A stretch of 64,000 nt of DNA from Poecilobothrus nobilitatus (lineage: Eukaryota > Arthropoda > Insecta > Diptera > Dolichopodidae), in assembly GCA_947095535.1 (NCBI GenBank), contig OX352773.1, positions 258,873,590 through 258,937,589 of the forward strand. The letters run 5' to 3'. Positions 25,309-37,930 of the stretch are shown here, in pieces; position 1 is the stretch's first letter; each line of letters opens with the position of its first letter. The position numbers were made by a program, and so were the translations under genes. Below the pieces are notes generated by a model that had not been told where the DNA came from, made no database searches, and saw only the letters and a list, made by a program, of their open reading frames with translations.

Positions 25309-26898
25309 AACGAGGAAGAATACAGTTGACTTTGTCAACTCTTAGATACCCGTACGAACCGTTAGTATGTTCACAGTCTCTGCCTACAATATTATTTTTT
25401 TAATATTTTAGTATTTTAAAATAATTTGGGTGAATTTTATAATTTCTAGAACTTATGGGTTGTACATATATTCAAACTATATGTTTATATGTACATTCTT
25501 CTAAAGCAGATGCTAACCTTCCACATAACGATTATCAATCCAAAATTTTTTCAAATATTCTATAGTAACATTTAATACTAAGCGGTAAATGTATATTAAA
25601 TTTACTTAGTACAAAATAGTAAATATAATTTTAAATATTATATTATATTATATTTAAATATTCCATTGACAGAATAATTTCTTATAAGTACAATAAAATA
25701 CATATATGTATGTAAATACGGCGCTATATAATATACATATATACTCTTATCATTCATTCACTAGTGTACGATATGTAAATAACTAGTAATACGATATGTA
25801 AATAAACATGATATTATATAAGTATGTATATATATCAATATCATATAAATAATAATAAAAATTCTTCAAGCAACCGTTATGTTGTTTATTTAATTACATT
25901 TTTTTGTACTACGCATTATATCCTCACAATTTCAAATTATCGAGTAAAACAAAATGGAAAAAATTCGTTTTAAAGAAATTTGTTAGAAAATTTGAAAAAA
26001 TCAACTAACACCTTCGTCAATTATAAAGTAACCCTACATTATTAAAAAAAGTTGTTAACAGAAATAAGAGTATAATGTTGAAGCTTTAATTTTTGTGTAT
26101 TACTTCAAAAAAATTTTAACAGGTGTTCAAGTTACAGGTGTTTAAAAATAGAAAATTTTCAGTTTTTGACCCCTTACAGCTCCTAAACGGGGGGTGATAC
26201 AAAAAAAATTCTGAAATGACTCATACTTATTTTCAAAGATCTAACTTCTGTCAAAATTTCAAGTTTCCAACTTAAACCGTTTAGAAGATAGAAGGGTTGA
26301 AGGATTTTGCAAAATTTGAGTTTCACATAACGGTAAATTAAGACACCGTATGCCACAAGTATATATTTTTTGTATATATACTTTTAAAGCTAATGAAAGT
26401 AGTAATCGTTTGGCGTTTTCAAAATGAAGATATACCTTATACAACTTGTGCTATAACAATTTAAATATAGAGCTTTTTTGAACCTTTGGAGAGCTGTAGC
26501 TCGGTAACGGGTGGGGCTACAAAAAAAAGTTATTAAAAATAAAATTAATATTTTTGTGAGCTCTATCAGCAGTTAAAATTTCATAGCTCTATTTCAAAAA
26601 AAATGTCGGGATCTAAAAGTTAGGTGTTCGAGAACTACCCTAAGGCTTGGTCCAAACTCAACCAAAAAAAATAGGGAACCTACAAATTACTCCTAGAATA
26701 TTTTGTGTAAATTTCAAGATTCTAGCTTTCTTAGTTTTTGAGTTAGCGTGCTGACGGACGGACGGACATGGCTCAAAAGTCTTAGAATTTTTTTCTGATC
26801 CGATCCATACCTTTGAAGGTATATCTAGATCGCTTATTTCGAGGTGTTACAAACGGAGGAGTAATTTTATTATACCCGATCCTATCGTACGGGTATAA
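25309..26898 (+). repeat. Modular dispersed repeat, copy A
   Basis: The copy runs from AACGAGGAAGAATACAG to CGGGTATAA and is nearly base-for-base the same as copy B. Near the left end is GATACCCGTACGA, matched in inverted form by TCGTACGGGTAT at the right end. The extreme right end is a hairpin (stem TTATACCCG 26870-26878 with 26890-26898, 11-nt loop). Internal landmarks are AAGTTACAGGTGT, ACGGGGGGTGATAC, CACATAACGGTAAATT and GAC followed by three GGAC units. No coding frame of note is present; open frames inside it are incidental. It appears non-autonomous, of unknown class. Confidence 0.85.
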
Positions 26899-27289
26899 AA
26901 ACAAAATATCACAGAAAATATCAAAAGGAAGAAGTCCAATATTTTTTCTTAGGCAACTTTTAATTATTCTCAAATGTTTTTCTTTTCTCTCGTAGGAACA
27001 AATATTTTTCACAATTTTAATTTCAAATAACGGTAGATTTCAAAACTAAATTGAAAAAAAAAAATATATTCTTTTTATATTTATTTATAAAGTTAAAAAC
27101 ACTTCCTCTCGTTTGACGTTTTTAAATTGAAAAAAAATTTTCAGTAGAATCCATAATTGTCAGGTCTTAGTTCCATCATTGCAGGGTCTTAGTTCTATAT
27201 AGCTTTGGGAAATAATTAATAAAAAAGTTCTTCTACAGAAAAGTAATATTTTACTTTTAAAATACAGAGTCCTATCCATCGTTAAAATT

Positions 27290-27350
27290 TTATTGTTCCA
27301 ACTGAAACGGTATAAAAGTTTTGTGAACAGACAGACGAATAAAATAAAAT
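27290..27350 (+). repeat. Small forward fragment of the modular repeat end
   Basis: The string AAACGGTATAAAAGTTTTGTGAACAGACAGACG parallels the last segment of the 42-kb copy (TAACGGTGTAGAAGTTTTGTAAACAGACGG). Together with the inverted fragment 500 bp downstream it forms a head-to-head arrangement of two degenerate ends. Confidence 0.45.
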
Positions 27351-27789
27351 TAATTAACGAATTTTTCAAAAAAAATTTTCATTTATGAAAAATGCGCTAA
27401 AAATTTGTTTATTTTTCGAATTGAATTTTTTATTTTGTTCATATTTATTTTCTTTCCGCTTTACTTTGTGATATTTAAGAATTCAACAATAATTGCAAAA
27501 TATGCTGAAAATTTGTTAAATTTATACAGTTAAAGAAAAATAATATACAAAAATATTAAAAATGTTAAAATAATAATAAGTACATATAAAAAATGTAATA
27601 AAATATCAATTTTTTGATTTCAATTTTTTGGATGCTTTGATGTATTTACAGGGTGTAGTATATTATATAATATTATATTCACATATATTATCTTGTACAT
27701 TGTGTTTCATTCTTCTTTGTCACTTTCATTTTTTTTTTTCAAATCATAAATAAAATAGTGAATTACAAAAAAAAAAAAATCTTTTCGCC

Positions 27790-28385
27790 CGGAAATTTGC
27801 TTGCCCTATTTATTGTCTGTCTGTTTACAAAATTTCTACACCGTTAATGATAGAGAAAACAAATGTTAACCATGGGTAGGTCGCAAAAAAAAAAAATTAA
27901 TGTTGTAGAACAAATTTTTCATGTAGCCTCATCCATTACGGAGCATCCTCATCCATTTTTGTATATTATATTTTCTCAAACTTTGAAAAAGTTCTCTTCT
28001 TAAATGCGTATATCTCATGTTCTACTTAACATTTTTTTCAATCTGAAAACGACATTCGACAGGAATTTTCTTAAATTACCTTTCTAAATAAAAAATATAA
28101 TTTTTTTAAATTTAGTGTTTAAATTACCGTTATGTGAAAGCAAATTTTGTATGATTTTTTTATCTTCATAACTCCGGTACGCTTTTATACAGCAACTTGA
28201 AATTTTGAGACAAGAAAGAACTTTTAGAATTAGTATACGTTTCCTTAGAACATTTTTTTATACCACCCCCTATTTAAGAGCTATTACGGCTTAAAAATTT
28301 GCTAATTTTGGACACCTGTAACTTAGCACCTGTACAAATTTTTCTTCGACAAGATCTTTGATATTTTCTGTGATATTTTCTTTTA
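27790..28385 (-). repeat. Inverted fragment of the modular repeat superfamily
   Basis: The reverse complement matches the second module and end of the 42-kb copy. It shows GTCTGTCTGTTTACAAAATT for the terminal tract, ATTACCGTTATGTGAAA near 28122 and ACACCTGTAACTTAG near 28313. It is diverged and truncated. Confidence 0.65.
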
Positions 28386-29783
28386 TTTACAAAGGTCGGT
28401 GAAATTGCACGTAAGGATGATTTGTAAGGGTCAAAGGAATTGTACGTGATTCATTCGGATAGTGTTGAATGAACAGTTTTCACATTTTTTCACATTTTTT
28501 CTTATTATTAAAATTTTCAAATTTTGGTACAAATCACAACATTCTAAACAGTTTGTATTGTCTTTTGGAAATGTGCGAGTTTAAAATCCGTTGATTTACA
28601 TTTCGCCTTGTTTTAATTAAGTTTCAATGTTACAAGCAACATTTTATTGAGAGTATGATAGCATTGATATATTTAATTATTAAATTTTTAAATGATTCAA
28701 CAAAAATAAAGTTCTCTTCAAAAAACATTTGTTAAGATTTTAAAGGGAGTAAAATTTTTTCAAAAGTATATAAAAACTGTATCGAAATTACCTACACAGT
28801 AGAAAAATAAATTATATAAAATACTGTCGAATTGAATTATTAATATTTCTGGAATTTGATGTTACCCTTTGCCTTTTTTGACACAGTATATTTTTTATTA
28901 CATATTTGATGGGCTGTTTTTTAAAAATCATAAGGAAAAAGTTGTATCAAACATTTTTTTAGTCTGCAATATACATTTTTCTAAAATTCGGAATATAGTC
29001 CAGATAATTAATGTATATTAGTATGGTAATTGTAAAATAGTATTGTAAGGTTTTATACCAAAGTATGTTCCAATATTTTTTTTTCTTTCCACTCCTATAT
29101 AAGGAGTATAATAGGGCATGCACAAAGTCAATTATTATTCATATTTAACTAAGCTTCTGGAATCATTAATTTCACTAAGCCGTAAGCCGACTACTAGACA
29201 TAAATATTTTTTTTTATTTCTTCGAAATGTGTTATCTTATACAAGAATTATTTTTATTATAAGTAATTGTAAGATATATATATATTTATTTTTTATTTAA
29301 AAGACAAATCTATATGACCCTGTTCGTCTTTGACCCCGAGACATTTCGAATGAAGGGACGGTGTCTTAACCACTTCTGACTACACTATTAACTGGATTAT
29401 CTAAACATATGTGATTAATCAATATATATGAGATTTTTTTTAAATTTATTGCAAGTCAGGGCTTTTATTTTTAAATTAAAGTGTAAAAAAGAAGAATTAT
29501 TCATGAATCTAAAAAAATTGATTACACCTCTGAATATAAATGGAACATTTTTTTTTTAATAATCCCTAAACTAGTACTTAATTTTAGTCTCTTAAGAAAA
29601 AAATATCTTTTCTTGTTTTTAATTATATAATTAGTTTTTCTCAAAAACTTTTTAAATTTATATTAACTTTTTTTTGCATCTGCAACTCTTGAATCAATTA
29701 AATAAACTTTAATATACAAAACTTTAAATTAGAGTCAAAAATTTTTTAAATCATCACTGATATGAATTAGTATTTATTTAATA
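28386..29783. other. AT-rich non-coding stretch
   Basis: The only distinct patch is 29310-29395, whose minus strand (GTGGTTAAGACACCG...) faintly resembles a tRNA-like SINE head with a poor B box. Confidence 0.4.
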
Positions 29784-31368
29784 AACGAGGAAGAATACAG
29801 TTGCCTTTGTCAACTCTTAGATACCCGTACGAACCGTTAGTATGTTCACAGCCTGTCACTCTGCTCACAATATTATTTTTTTAATATTTTAGTATTTTAA
29901 AATAATTTGGGTGAATTTTATAATTTCTAGAATTATGGGTTCTACATATATTCAAACTATATGTTTATATGTACATTCTTCAAAAGCAGATTCTAACCTT
30001 TCACATAACGATTATCAATCCAAAACTTTTTCAAATATTCTATACTACCATTTAATACTAAGCGGTAAATGTATATTAAATTTACTTAGTACAAAATAGT
30101 AAATATAATTTTAAATATTATATTATATTATATTTAAATATTCCATTGACAGAATAATTTCTTATAAGTACAATAAAATACATATATGTATGTAAATACG
30201 GCGCTATATAATATACATATATACTCTTATCATTCATTCACTAGTGACATATACGATATGTAAATAAACATGATATTATATACGTATGTATATATATCAA
30301 TATCATATAAATAAAAATTCTTCAAGCAACCGTTATGTTGTTTATTTATTTGCATTTTTATGTACTACGCATTATATCCTCAACAATTTCAAATTATCGA
30401 GTAAAACAAAATGGAAAAAATTCGTTTTAAAGAAATTTGTTAGAAAATTTGAAAAAATCAAGTAACACTTTCGTCAATTATAAAGTAACCCTACATTATT
30501 AAAAAAAGTTGTTAACAGAAATAAGAATATAATGTTGAAGCTTTAATTTTTATGTATTACTTTAAAAAAATTTTAACAGGTGTTCAAGTTACAGGTGTTT
30601 AAAAATAGGAAATTTTCAGTTTTTGACCCCTTACAGCTCTTAAACGGGGGGTGATACAAAAAAAATTTCTGAAATGACTCATACTTATTTTTAAAGATCT
30701 AACTTCTGTCAAAATTGCAAGTTTCCGACTCAAACCGTTTAGAAGATAGAAGGGTTGAAGGATTTTGCAAAATTTGAGTTTCACATAACGGTAAATTAAG
30801 ACACCGTATGCCACAAATATATATTTATTGTATATATACTTTTAAAGCTAAGAAAAGTAGTAATCGTTTGGCGTTTTCAAAATGAAGATATACCTTATAC
30901 AACTTGTGCTATAACAATTTAAATATAGAGCTTTTTTGAACCTTTGGGGAGCTGTAGCTCCGTAACGGGTGGGGCTACAAAAAAAAGTTATTAAAAATAA
31001 AATTAATATTTTTGTGAGATCTATCAGTGGTTAAAATTTCATAGCTCTATTGCAAAAAAAATGTCGGGATCTAAAAGTTAGGTGTTCGAGAGCTATCCTA
31101 AGGCTTGGTCCAAACTCAACCAAAAAAAATAGGGAACCTACAAATTACTCCCAGAATATTTTGTGTAAATTTCAAGATTCTAGCTTTCTTAGTTTTTGAG
31201 TTAGCGTGCTGACGGACGGACGGACGGACGGACGGACATGGCTCAAAAGTCTTAGAATTTTTTTCTGATCCGATCCATACCTTTGAAGGTATATCTAGCT
31301 CGCTTATTTCGAGGTGTTACAAACGGAGGAGTAATTTTATTATACCCGATCCTATCGTACGGGTATAA
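29784..31368 (+). repeat. Modular dispersed repeat, copy B
   Basis: This full-length partner of copy A has the same order of landmarks, and the terminal hairpin is at 31340-31348/31360-31368. The GGAC tract has five units here against three in copy A and four in copy C. The right end abuts an RTE-type reverse transcriptase relic without any spacer. Confidence 0.85.
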
Positions 31369-31905
31369 AGAGCAATACCAAGCAAAATAATCCGCCTGAT
31401 TAAAAACTTGTATCACAATGCGGAAACAAGAGTTCTACACAGCGGCAAACTAAGCGAACCGCTAATATTGAAGGCAAGAGTAAAACAAGGTTGCCGGTTC
31501 TCCCCAATATTGTTCAACTCCGTACTTGACGATGTAATAGAAGAAGCATCCTCAGTCCCAAAAGGAATAAAATGGAGTATAACCAGTCCCCTGGAAAATC
31601 TAGATTATGCAGACGACATAGCATTACTTGGCTCACACATATAGGAATATGCAAGAAAATATAAGACATGGATATATACAATATTATGGATATATACAAT
31701 ATATATGGATACAAGCATTAGAGTGGAACATACAGGCTAAAAGAGAAATAGGAAGACGAGGCATGGCATTCCACCAAAACAGTATCGAAAGAAATAGAAG
31801 AAAATGGTAAAACGTGGGCAGAAAGACAACAATTGCCCAAAACAGAGTACTATGGAGAGGGTATGTGGAAGCCCTATTCTCGCCAAGGGATTAAAAGATG
31901 GGGAA
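31369..31905 (+). pseudogene. RTE-like non-LTR retrotransposon relic (RT palm and C-terminus)
   Basis: The reading frame enters at once with IPSKIIRLIKNLYHNAETR, then VLHSGKLSEP, a VKQGCRFSPILF block and LDYADDIALL (YADD at 31606-31617), which is the RT catalytic palm. The frame ends near 31641. After a TA-rich patch a second frame from about 31710 gives ALEWNIQAKREIGRRG and, past a stop at 31808, NRVLWRGYVEALFSPR. These correspond to the C-terminal end of RTE-type proteins. The thumb region between them is deleted. Base composition is visibly less AT-rich than its surroundings. It abuts copy B of the modular repeat. Confidence 0.78.
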
Positions 31906-32472
31906 AAAAATTATTTATTGGCACCAGTCGTTTTAAAAATAACTCCTAACTAAAATCAATGATACAATTTCTCCACAATTTGTATGTGAAGATTTTTTAA
32001 TAAATCGTACCCCACTTTAAAAAAGTTTCAAAATCACATTAAAAAAAGAGAATAGTTTTAATCATATATTTATTATCGTAAAAACAGATTTTCAAGAACT
32101 CAAGAAAAGTTATTATAAAGTTTTTATTTATGTTCTATGGACCTTCTGTCAATCTTAAAAGCTTCGCGTCATAATTTTTAAATCTTTTAATGTTATATGT
32201 ACCCTATTTTTTTTATTATAAATAAATTAGCGAATTTTTCATTTCTACAGGAAGAGTTTCATAATTATGATTGTAAATTAGAAATATTTTAATAAGTTTT
32301 AAAAATCAAATCAAATTTAGATTAAACGATTATTCAATTTTAAATGTGACTTAAAAGAAAATTAAAATACTAAAAATTAAAAATTAAAATATTAATAAGG
32401 AAAATAATAATTTGTTAACAATTAAATAAAGCATGTTCCTCATTTTTATTTTTAACTTTGCCCGTTGGTGCA

Positions 32473-33270
32473 GACCAAAACTCCCGACGCCAAAAAGTCC
32501 ATTAGGACTTTTGACCCACTTCGCTGCCAAGAACAGAAGTCGCAATGGGGAATTCCCCCTATTTAAAATTTGTCAATGTTGAAATATGTATTTAAAAAAA
32601 ATAATTTGGATGAGTTTTGGAGTTGGCCTCAAAATTAGGGTTATACGAATCCAACTATAAAATCTCTCCTAATTCAAAATATACATACATATATACACAT
32701 TTTCAGAAAATGTGATAAACCTAAGCTGATTTTATAATCAACTACAAAATTGCTTTAAATTCAGAATCTGGCTATACACATAATATACATAGGCATATTA
32801 GTAACAAGGAAATTAGAGGGAGCGTGCATATGTGTGTATTTCATTTGCCTGTTTTTTTTTTTGCCTGTATTTCATTTGCCTGTATTTTAATCTAAATTAG
32901 TTGAGTTTTTAGAGTTGCATTCAAAAGCCGGGTTTTACGCTTTTTCCATAATATTTATGTATATGTATATGTGAGAATCTGAATTAGGAGTGACTTTAGT
33001 TATTAAAAATCAAAATTAATATGCCTTTTATAGAATATTTATATAATATATTTTTGTATAATATGAAATACAGGCAAATGAAATACAGTCAAATGAAATA
33101 CAGGCAAATAAAAATACAGTCAAAAGAAATACAGGCTTGCGTCTTTGGGGCTTTTGCCTTTTTTTGGTGGACCTTCGTTTAACTGTGATGAATCAAAAGG
33201 TCCATGGACATTTTTGCGTTTTTTATTGAGTCAGAAGTCTCATTGGACTTCTGGCGTCGGGAGCTTTGGC
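32473..33270. mobile_element. TIR/foldback element with nested inverted repeats
   Basis: The outer arms (32474-32517 and 33227-33269) share CCAAA.CTCCCGACGCC and AGTCCA/ACTTTTGAC in inverted form. Each arm contains its own small palindrome (AAAGTCC..GGACTTT). Inner arms are built of 'TTTCATTTGCCTGTA' units (32838-32895) opposed by 'TACAGGCAAATGAAA' units (33064-33137). There is no coding capacity. Confidence 0.75.
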
Positions 33271-35524
33271 TCTTTCTCTTGCAGTTTGTAAAGTTTTGTA
33301 ATTTTCTAGAGTTATTTCTAGAGACGGTTTTAAATATAAGAGCCTTTCCAAATGATCTCTTATAATAATATTAACTATAAAAAAAAATAATATTTTTTGT
33401 AACAATTGGTTTTTTTCACAAAAAAAAAAAATTGCGATTTTTCTTTACCATTTTTGAATCTAATAAAAATAAAAAAGGAAAAACAAATAAAATGATAATA
33501 AAATAATAAATAGAACAAAAATTCAAATTACTTTTATCGATCAAACAAACAAAATAGATTTTAACTTAAAAAAAGAAAATAGAAAAAAAAAGAAAAATGT
33601 AAAAATATAAAAAACAAGAACAATAATAAAATAGGAAGAATAAAATATTTGAAACGTTGTAATAAATGCAATTTCATAGAACATTTTGAATATCTTTCAT
33701 TTTTTTTTTTTGTTTCTTGTATGTTCGCGTCTACTATTTTTCCTCCCATCTTTCTTTCTTTTGCTTTTTGTTACTTTGTTATGATAATCGTAAATGTCGT
33801 GCTCACATGATATAATAAATAATCAAAATATAAATAAAAGAAAAAAAATATATATTTAAATTTATTTGCAAAAACTAAACAAAATAAACAAAAATTTATT
33901 AGAGCTTACAGCAATGAATTATAACTTTTGAACTTAAAAAAAAATTAGCTACAAAATTAACATTTAGTATTAGTTTTGTTCTTTTTGAATACATAATGAT
34001 GTTAATTCATATTATTACTATTTAACCAAATCAATTTTTTTTTTTTAAATAAAAAATAATTTAAATTTTGTCATCAATATAAATTACTATTTTAATGTTT
34101 CAAACAAATGGGTGGAATATTTGTATCTAAAAAGGTTTATCAGAGTCAATACTTGTTGAAGACGTTTCGGCATGGACCCCTGTAAATAAAATTATATAAT
34201 TTGAATTCTATGTTCGAAAAGTACATAATTATCAAATATATAAAACCAAAGCGTTTTTAAAAAGCAGTCATTACCAAATGTAATAATATATTTTATTATC
34301 GTATCTAAACAATACAATTTAATACTAAAGGCTTCTAACCTATTGCTTGGTGAAAAGAGAGGTGATGCTTAGTGCATTAAAGTCCTACACGTTAATAGAA
34401 GAATCTCACTTCTAACACTCTCTAACGTTTTTCAATGATTCCTACTTACTCCGTAATAAAAAGGAATAAAGAAGTATGCATTCTACATAATTTTTTTTCT
34501 TCATTATTTTGTAATTTTAAAAATAATTCTTTCATTCTTTTAATCCTTAAAATTGTAAAAATTTTATTTAGAAAAGAAAAATTTTGTTCAAAAATATTGT
34601 AGTAGGGTTGCCTTCAATTACTGTATCATGCAGGAAGGTGATATGTTGATGACTATCGTCATTGAGAGTAATAATATTATGCGGATTCACTGTTCCCTTA
34701 CAGTCCCACCCCAAATTCGATGTTTTCAGATCCTTCCTTTTCCTATCCCTACTCCCTGGCCAAGATATAAACATTAGTCATTAGGCGAGTTTCATCCAAT
34801 TATATTAACTAAAGGAGGAGGTGGGTTTAGTCAGTAAGACACTATTAAGGGGGTATTCTTGAAGTCTTTGGAAGATTCGCATCTCCCTTGGAACAAAAAA
34901 AATCTGATGCAACTAACACAAAGTAGAATAACAAATAAAAGAGATTTTATCTCATTTCCCTCCCTTGGTTTTCTATTAATTACATAACATTTTACCTTTC
35001 AATATAATTTTGAAATTAAACATCATTAAATATCAATTAAAAGACCCCTAAAATTTTCTTTTGAAGTTAAATTTCTTTATTTATATAAACCGCAAAATTT
35101 TTTGACATTTAAATTCATTTTGTGTTTGCACATTTCTTGGAATTGAACAAAATTTTTAAAAGTTTATTCTAAGAAGTTCCTAATTTATTAAAATTAATAT
35201 TAAAAAGCTATACTTTAAAAGGAATCACTTTTCTATTTTCCTATAAAATTTAAAAAATTAATTTGATTATTTTAACCATTAAAATAACTCCTTTTTTTTT
35301 TTTTGTTTTCTTTTCTCAATTAGATAAGTGAAATTTTTATGTTATGAATATTGCCCAAAAAACAAAAAAAAAAACCAATTAGATTTTATACAAAAATTTT
35401 TAAATTATATATAAATATTATAAAAATTCTTTAGAAACCATCTAACCAAAAAAACCCAAAATTTCTTTTATATAAAAAGCTTTTGCAAAAATAATAAAAA
35501 ATAAAATAATAAGCACAAAACTCT

Positions 35525-35551
35525 TTAATTAATTAATTAATTAATTAATTA
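35525..35551. repeat. (TTAA)n microsatellite
   Basis: About seven tetranucleotide units of AATT register in uninterrupted tandem. Confidence 0.9.
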
Positions 35552-35667
35552 TCATAAAAAAGAGATCCTTGAAAATAACTGTAACTGTATGTAATAAAAA
35601 TCAAAGGTATATAACATCAAAAATAAATATATTTCAGTAAATGTATATACTGTTATATTCTATTCGA

Positions 35668-35693
35668 ATATATATATATATATATATATATAT
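35668..35693. repeat. (TA)n microsatellite
   Basis: About 13 uninterrupted TA units. Confidence 0.9.
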
Positions 35694-37392
35694 TATACAC
35701 TTATTATATACATGTCTTAAATAAAATACTTAAATTTAAGTAATAATTACTTCGAAAAAAAAAAAAAATTTTTTTAGATTCATTTTAAGTTATTTTCAAA
35801 ATAAAAGGTCAATTATTAATTTTTTTTTTTTTCAAGGATCTTTAAATAAATGCTCATTAAATATTTTTTTTAAGATTTAAAATTCATGAATATTAACTTC
35901 TTTTAAAACTTTTCTAATATTGTGCACACAACACAATGTGTACAACGCGAATATGAAATAGTTTGCCACAGGAAGTATTCCCAAAAATCGGAATTATATT
36001 CTATACGTTATGGTTGCCAATTATATTCTGAACATTAATTAATATATCATTTAATTCAGGAATAATATCAACATCCTTGTTCTAAATACTCCTCCCAACA
36101 TCCAGTTGATAGGTAGGTAAGTAAGGTGGTGTCCTTCGCAATGCGACGTCAAAGATTCAATTAGCACTAGATTGCGCTGTTTTAATTCCAGTGTACTCAC
36201 GTGACCTGTGTTTTGTAGTTGTTTTTAGTTTTATATCCAACCCGAGGAGTTCAGATACGAAATCAATTCAAATCAAACATCCAGTGACTTCCCATATATT
36301 ATAATTTCCTTCATTCCTATTTTCTCTAATCCCCATTGGTTCTAACCTAATGTTTCGTTTAAAAGGAAAGTGGTATTTAGTTGGTTCAAGTGCAATACTA
36401 CCGAAAAGAATTCACGTGTTAATCTCATTGTTACCTTTCGATAATCCCACCTACCCTCGCAAAAAAAAAACAAGAATTAGTACCTAACCTATTTTATGAA
36501 TCTTTTTTTTTTAATTAGTTTTATATGAATGGGCTGGACAAATAAAAATACTAAATCATCAATACCATCAAGCAATTTAGCATGAGATGTTTGATTGCTT
36601 TTTAAATATGATTAAAGTATCAAATTTTCAACTATTCAAAATTAATTAAATACCAAAAAAAGAAAAGCATAATAAACTAAGCAAATATATAAAAATTGAT
36701 TAAGCAGATTTCCTATCTAAAATTATCTAAAAATTTAAAATTACTGTTATATAAATAATAGCAAGTCAATGATAATTTGTATCTTATTTATTGACTTTTT
36801 ATCGTTGAAAATGAACTTTCCATTTTCCTTTTTGAATAATTTTCAAAGTTTAAATTTGGATTACTTATACAAAAATAGTTAATCCTTTAAGAGAATGAAT
36901 ACTAAAACGTTCTTTTATACATAAATATAAATACCAATATATCAGTTAACAGGTACAACTCGATTTAACGTTTTTGTTGGTACTAAAAATATCTGTCTTA
37001 TAGAGAAAAATGGCATAATTAGATGTACTTAGATAAAGGAAGTATCTGACATTTTTTAAAGTGGCTTTTGTGGTTAAAATTTTATGGAACAAACAATGTT
37101 TTTGCAATGTTTTTTAATTATTTTCTTTTTGAACACAAGACAGTATCCAAAACCGAGTTTTCAAAAGTGAACATTTTAAAAAAGATAATAAAAATATTTT
37201 AGTATACTGACTGTAATTTTAAAGACAGGCAAACAGATTTGATTTATCTTAGACAGGTAGACAGACAGACAGGCAGAATGAAAGTCATAAGGTTAAAGTT
37301 TTCCAAAGAAAATGATGCGGACATCCGGTGCCCACCACTACATAGTTCAAATTCCTTGATGGCATAATTCAGTATATGGTAATTCGTTTGTG

Positions 37393-37500
37393 ACTCGAAT
37401 ATCGCGAATGTGGAATAATCTTCCACTTCATGTGTTCCCCAGAAATTGGCGATGATTACATTTTGAATTTACAGACGTTTAATTTTGTTCACCACATTTT
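37393..37500 (+). pseudogene. Degenerate non-LTR retrotransposon C-terminal scrap
   Basis: One frame gives SRMWNNLPLHVFPRNWR, then a stop and LHFEFTDV. The 'R(T/M).(M/I)WN.LP..VFP..(Y/W)....FK' signature closes many non-LTR ORF2 proteins of the CR1/Jockey group. Upstream frames are broken. The preceding 37200-37290 carries GACAG-rich simple sequence. Confidence 0.4.
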
Positions 37501-37729
37501 TGCAAACCTTAAACCTATTTTTACCCCATTGAAAAATGTTCCTTTGTACAAACAATACAATACTACAAAAGGTCCCTTAATCTATTCCGATGCGTCTTAC
37601 GATGATTGATGACCTACCCCGTGAAAAAAAAGCACATGTTTAAATTTTTTTTGAAAATGTGAAACAGGAAAGCAACGTCAGATTTCTACCAAAAGCATTT
37701 CAGTTCAAGATATATACGTCAAAGTCTTA

Positions 37730-37930
37730 AATATGAAATTTTATCGAACTCCGTTCATCCATTTGGATTGTACATGTGCCCACAGACAGACAGCCAGACA
37801 CCATTCCAAAAACACTTAATTCCAGTCTGTACATATCTGAGACATGTAAAAATTTGTGGTTCGAAATTTTTATGCCATCACAATACTTTGCTAATATATA
37901 CATTAAATGTATATGGAATCGGTAATTATA
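37730..37930 (+). repeat. Degenerate repeat with 'GTACATGTGCCCACAGACA', copy 2
   Basis: It is collinear with 2300-2548: TATGAAATTT, AACTCCGTTCA, GTACATGTGCCCACAGACAG, then TACATTAAATGTATATGGAATCGGTAA. Confidence 0.5.

Larger units (their letters stand above)
33271..37200. other. Mixed non-coding stretch with unidentified moderate-GC patches
   Basis: 34340-34480, 34600-34920 and 36080-36470 are visibly less AT-rich and are probably old repeats (for example GGAGGAGGTGGGTTTAGTCA at 34814). I cannot place them in a family and see no intact frame. The rest is AT-rich with microsatellites at 35525 and 35668. Confidence 0.4.

Noticed and set aside
26782..27012. Open frames on both strands at the right end of repeat copy A
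   Set aside because: They lie within the dispersed repeat. The same region in copies B and C is not maintained as a coding frame.
29310..29395. Minus-strand tRNA-like patch (GTGGTTAAGACACCG)
   Set aside because: The B box is poor (GGGTCAAAGAC), there is no cloverleaf and no tail or target duplication.
34457..34489. Minus-strand 33-nt segment between TATGTAG and GGA|GTAAGT
   Set aside because: The acceptor lacks a pyrimidine tract (purine-rich upstream), and the patch looks like an old repeat.
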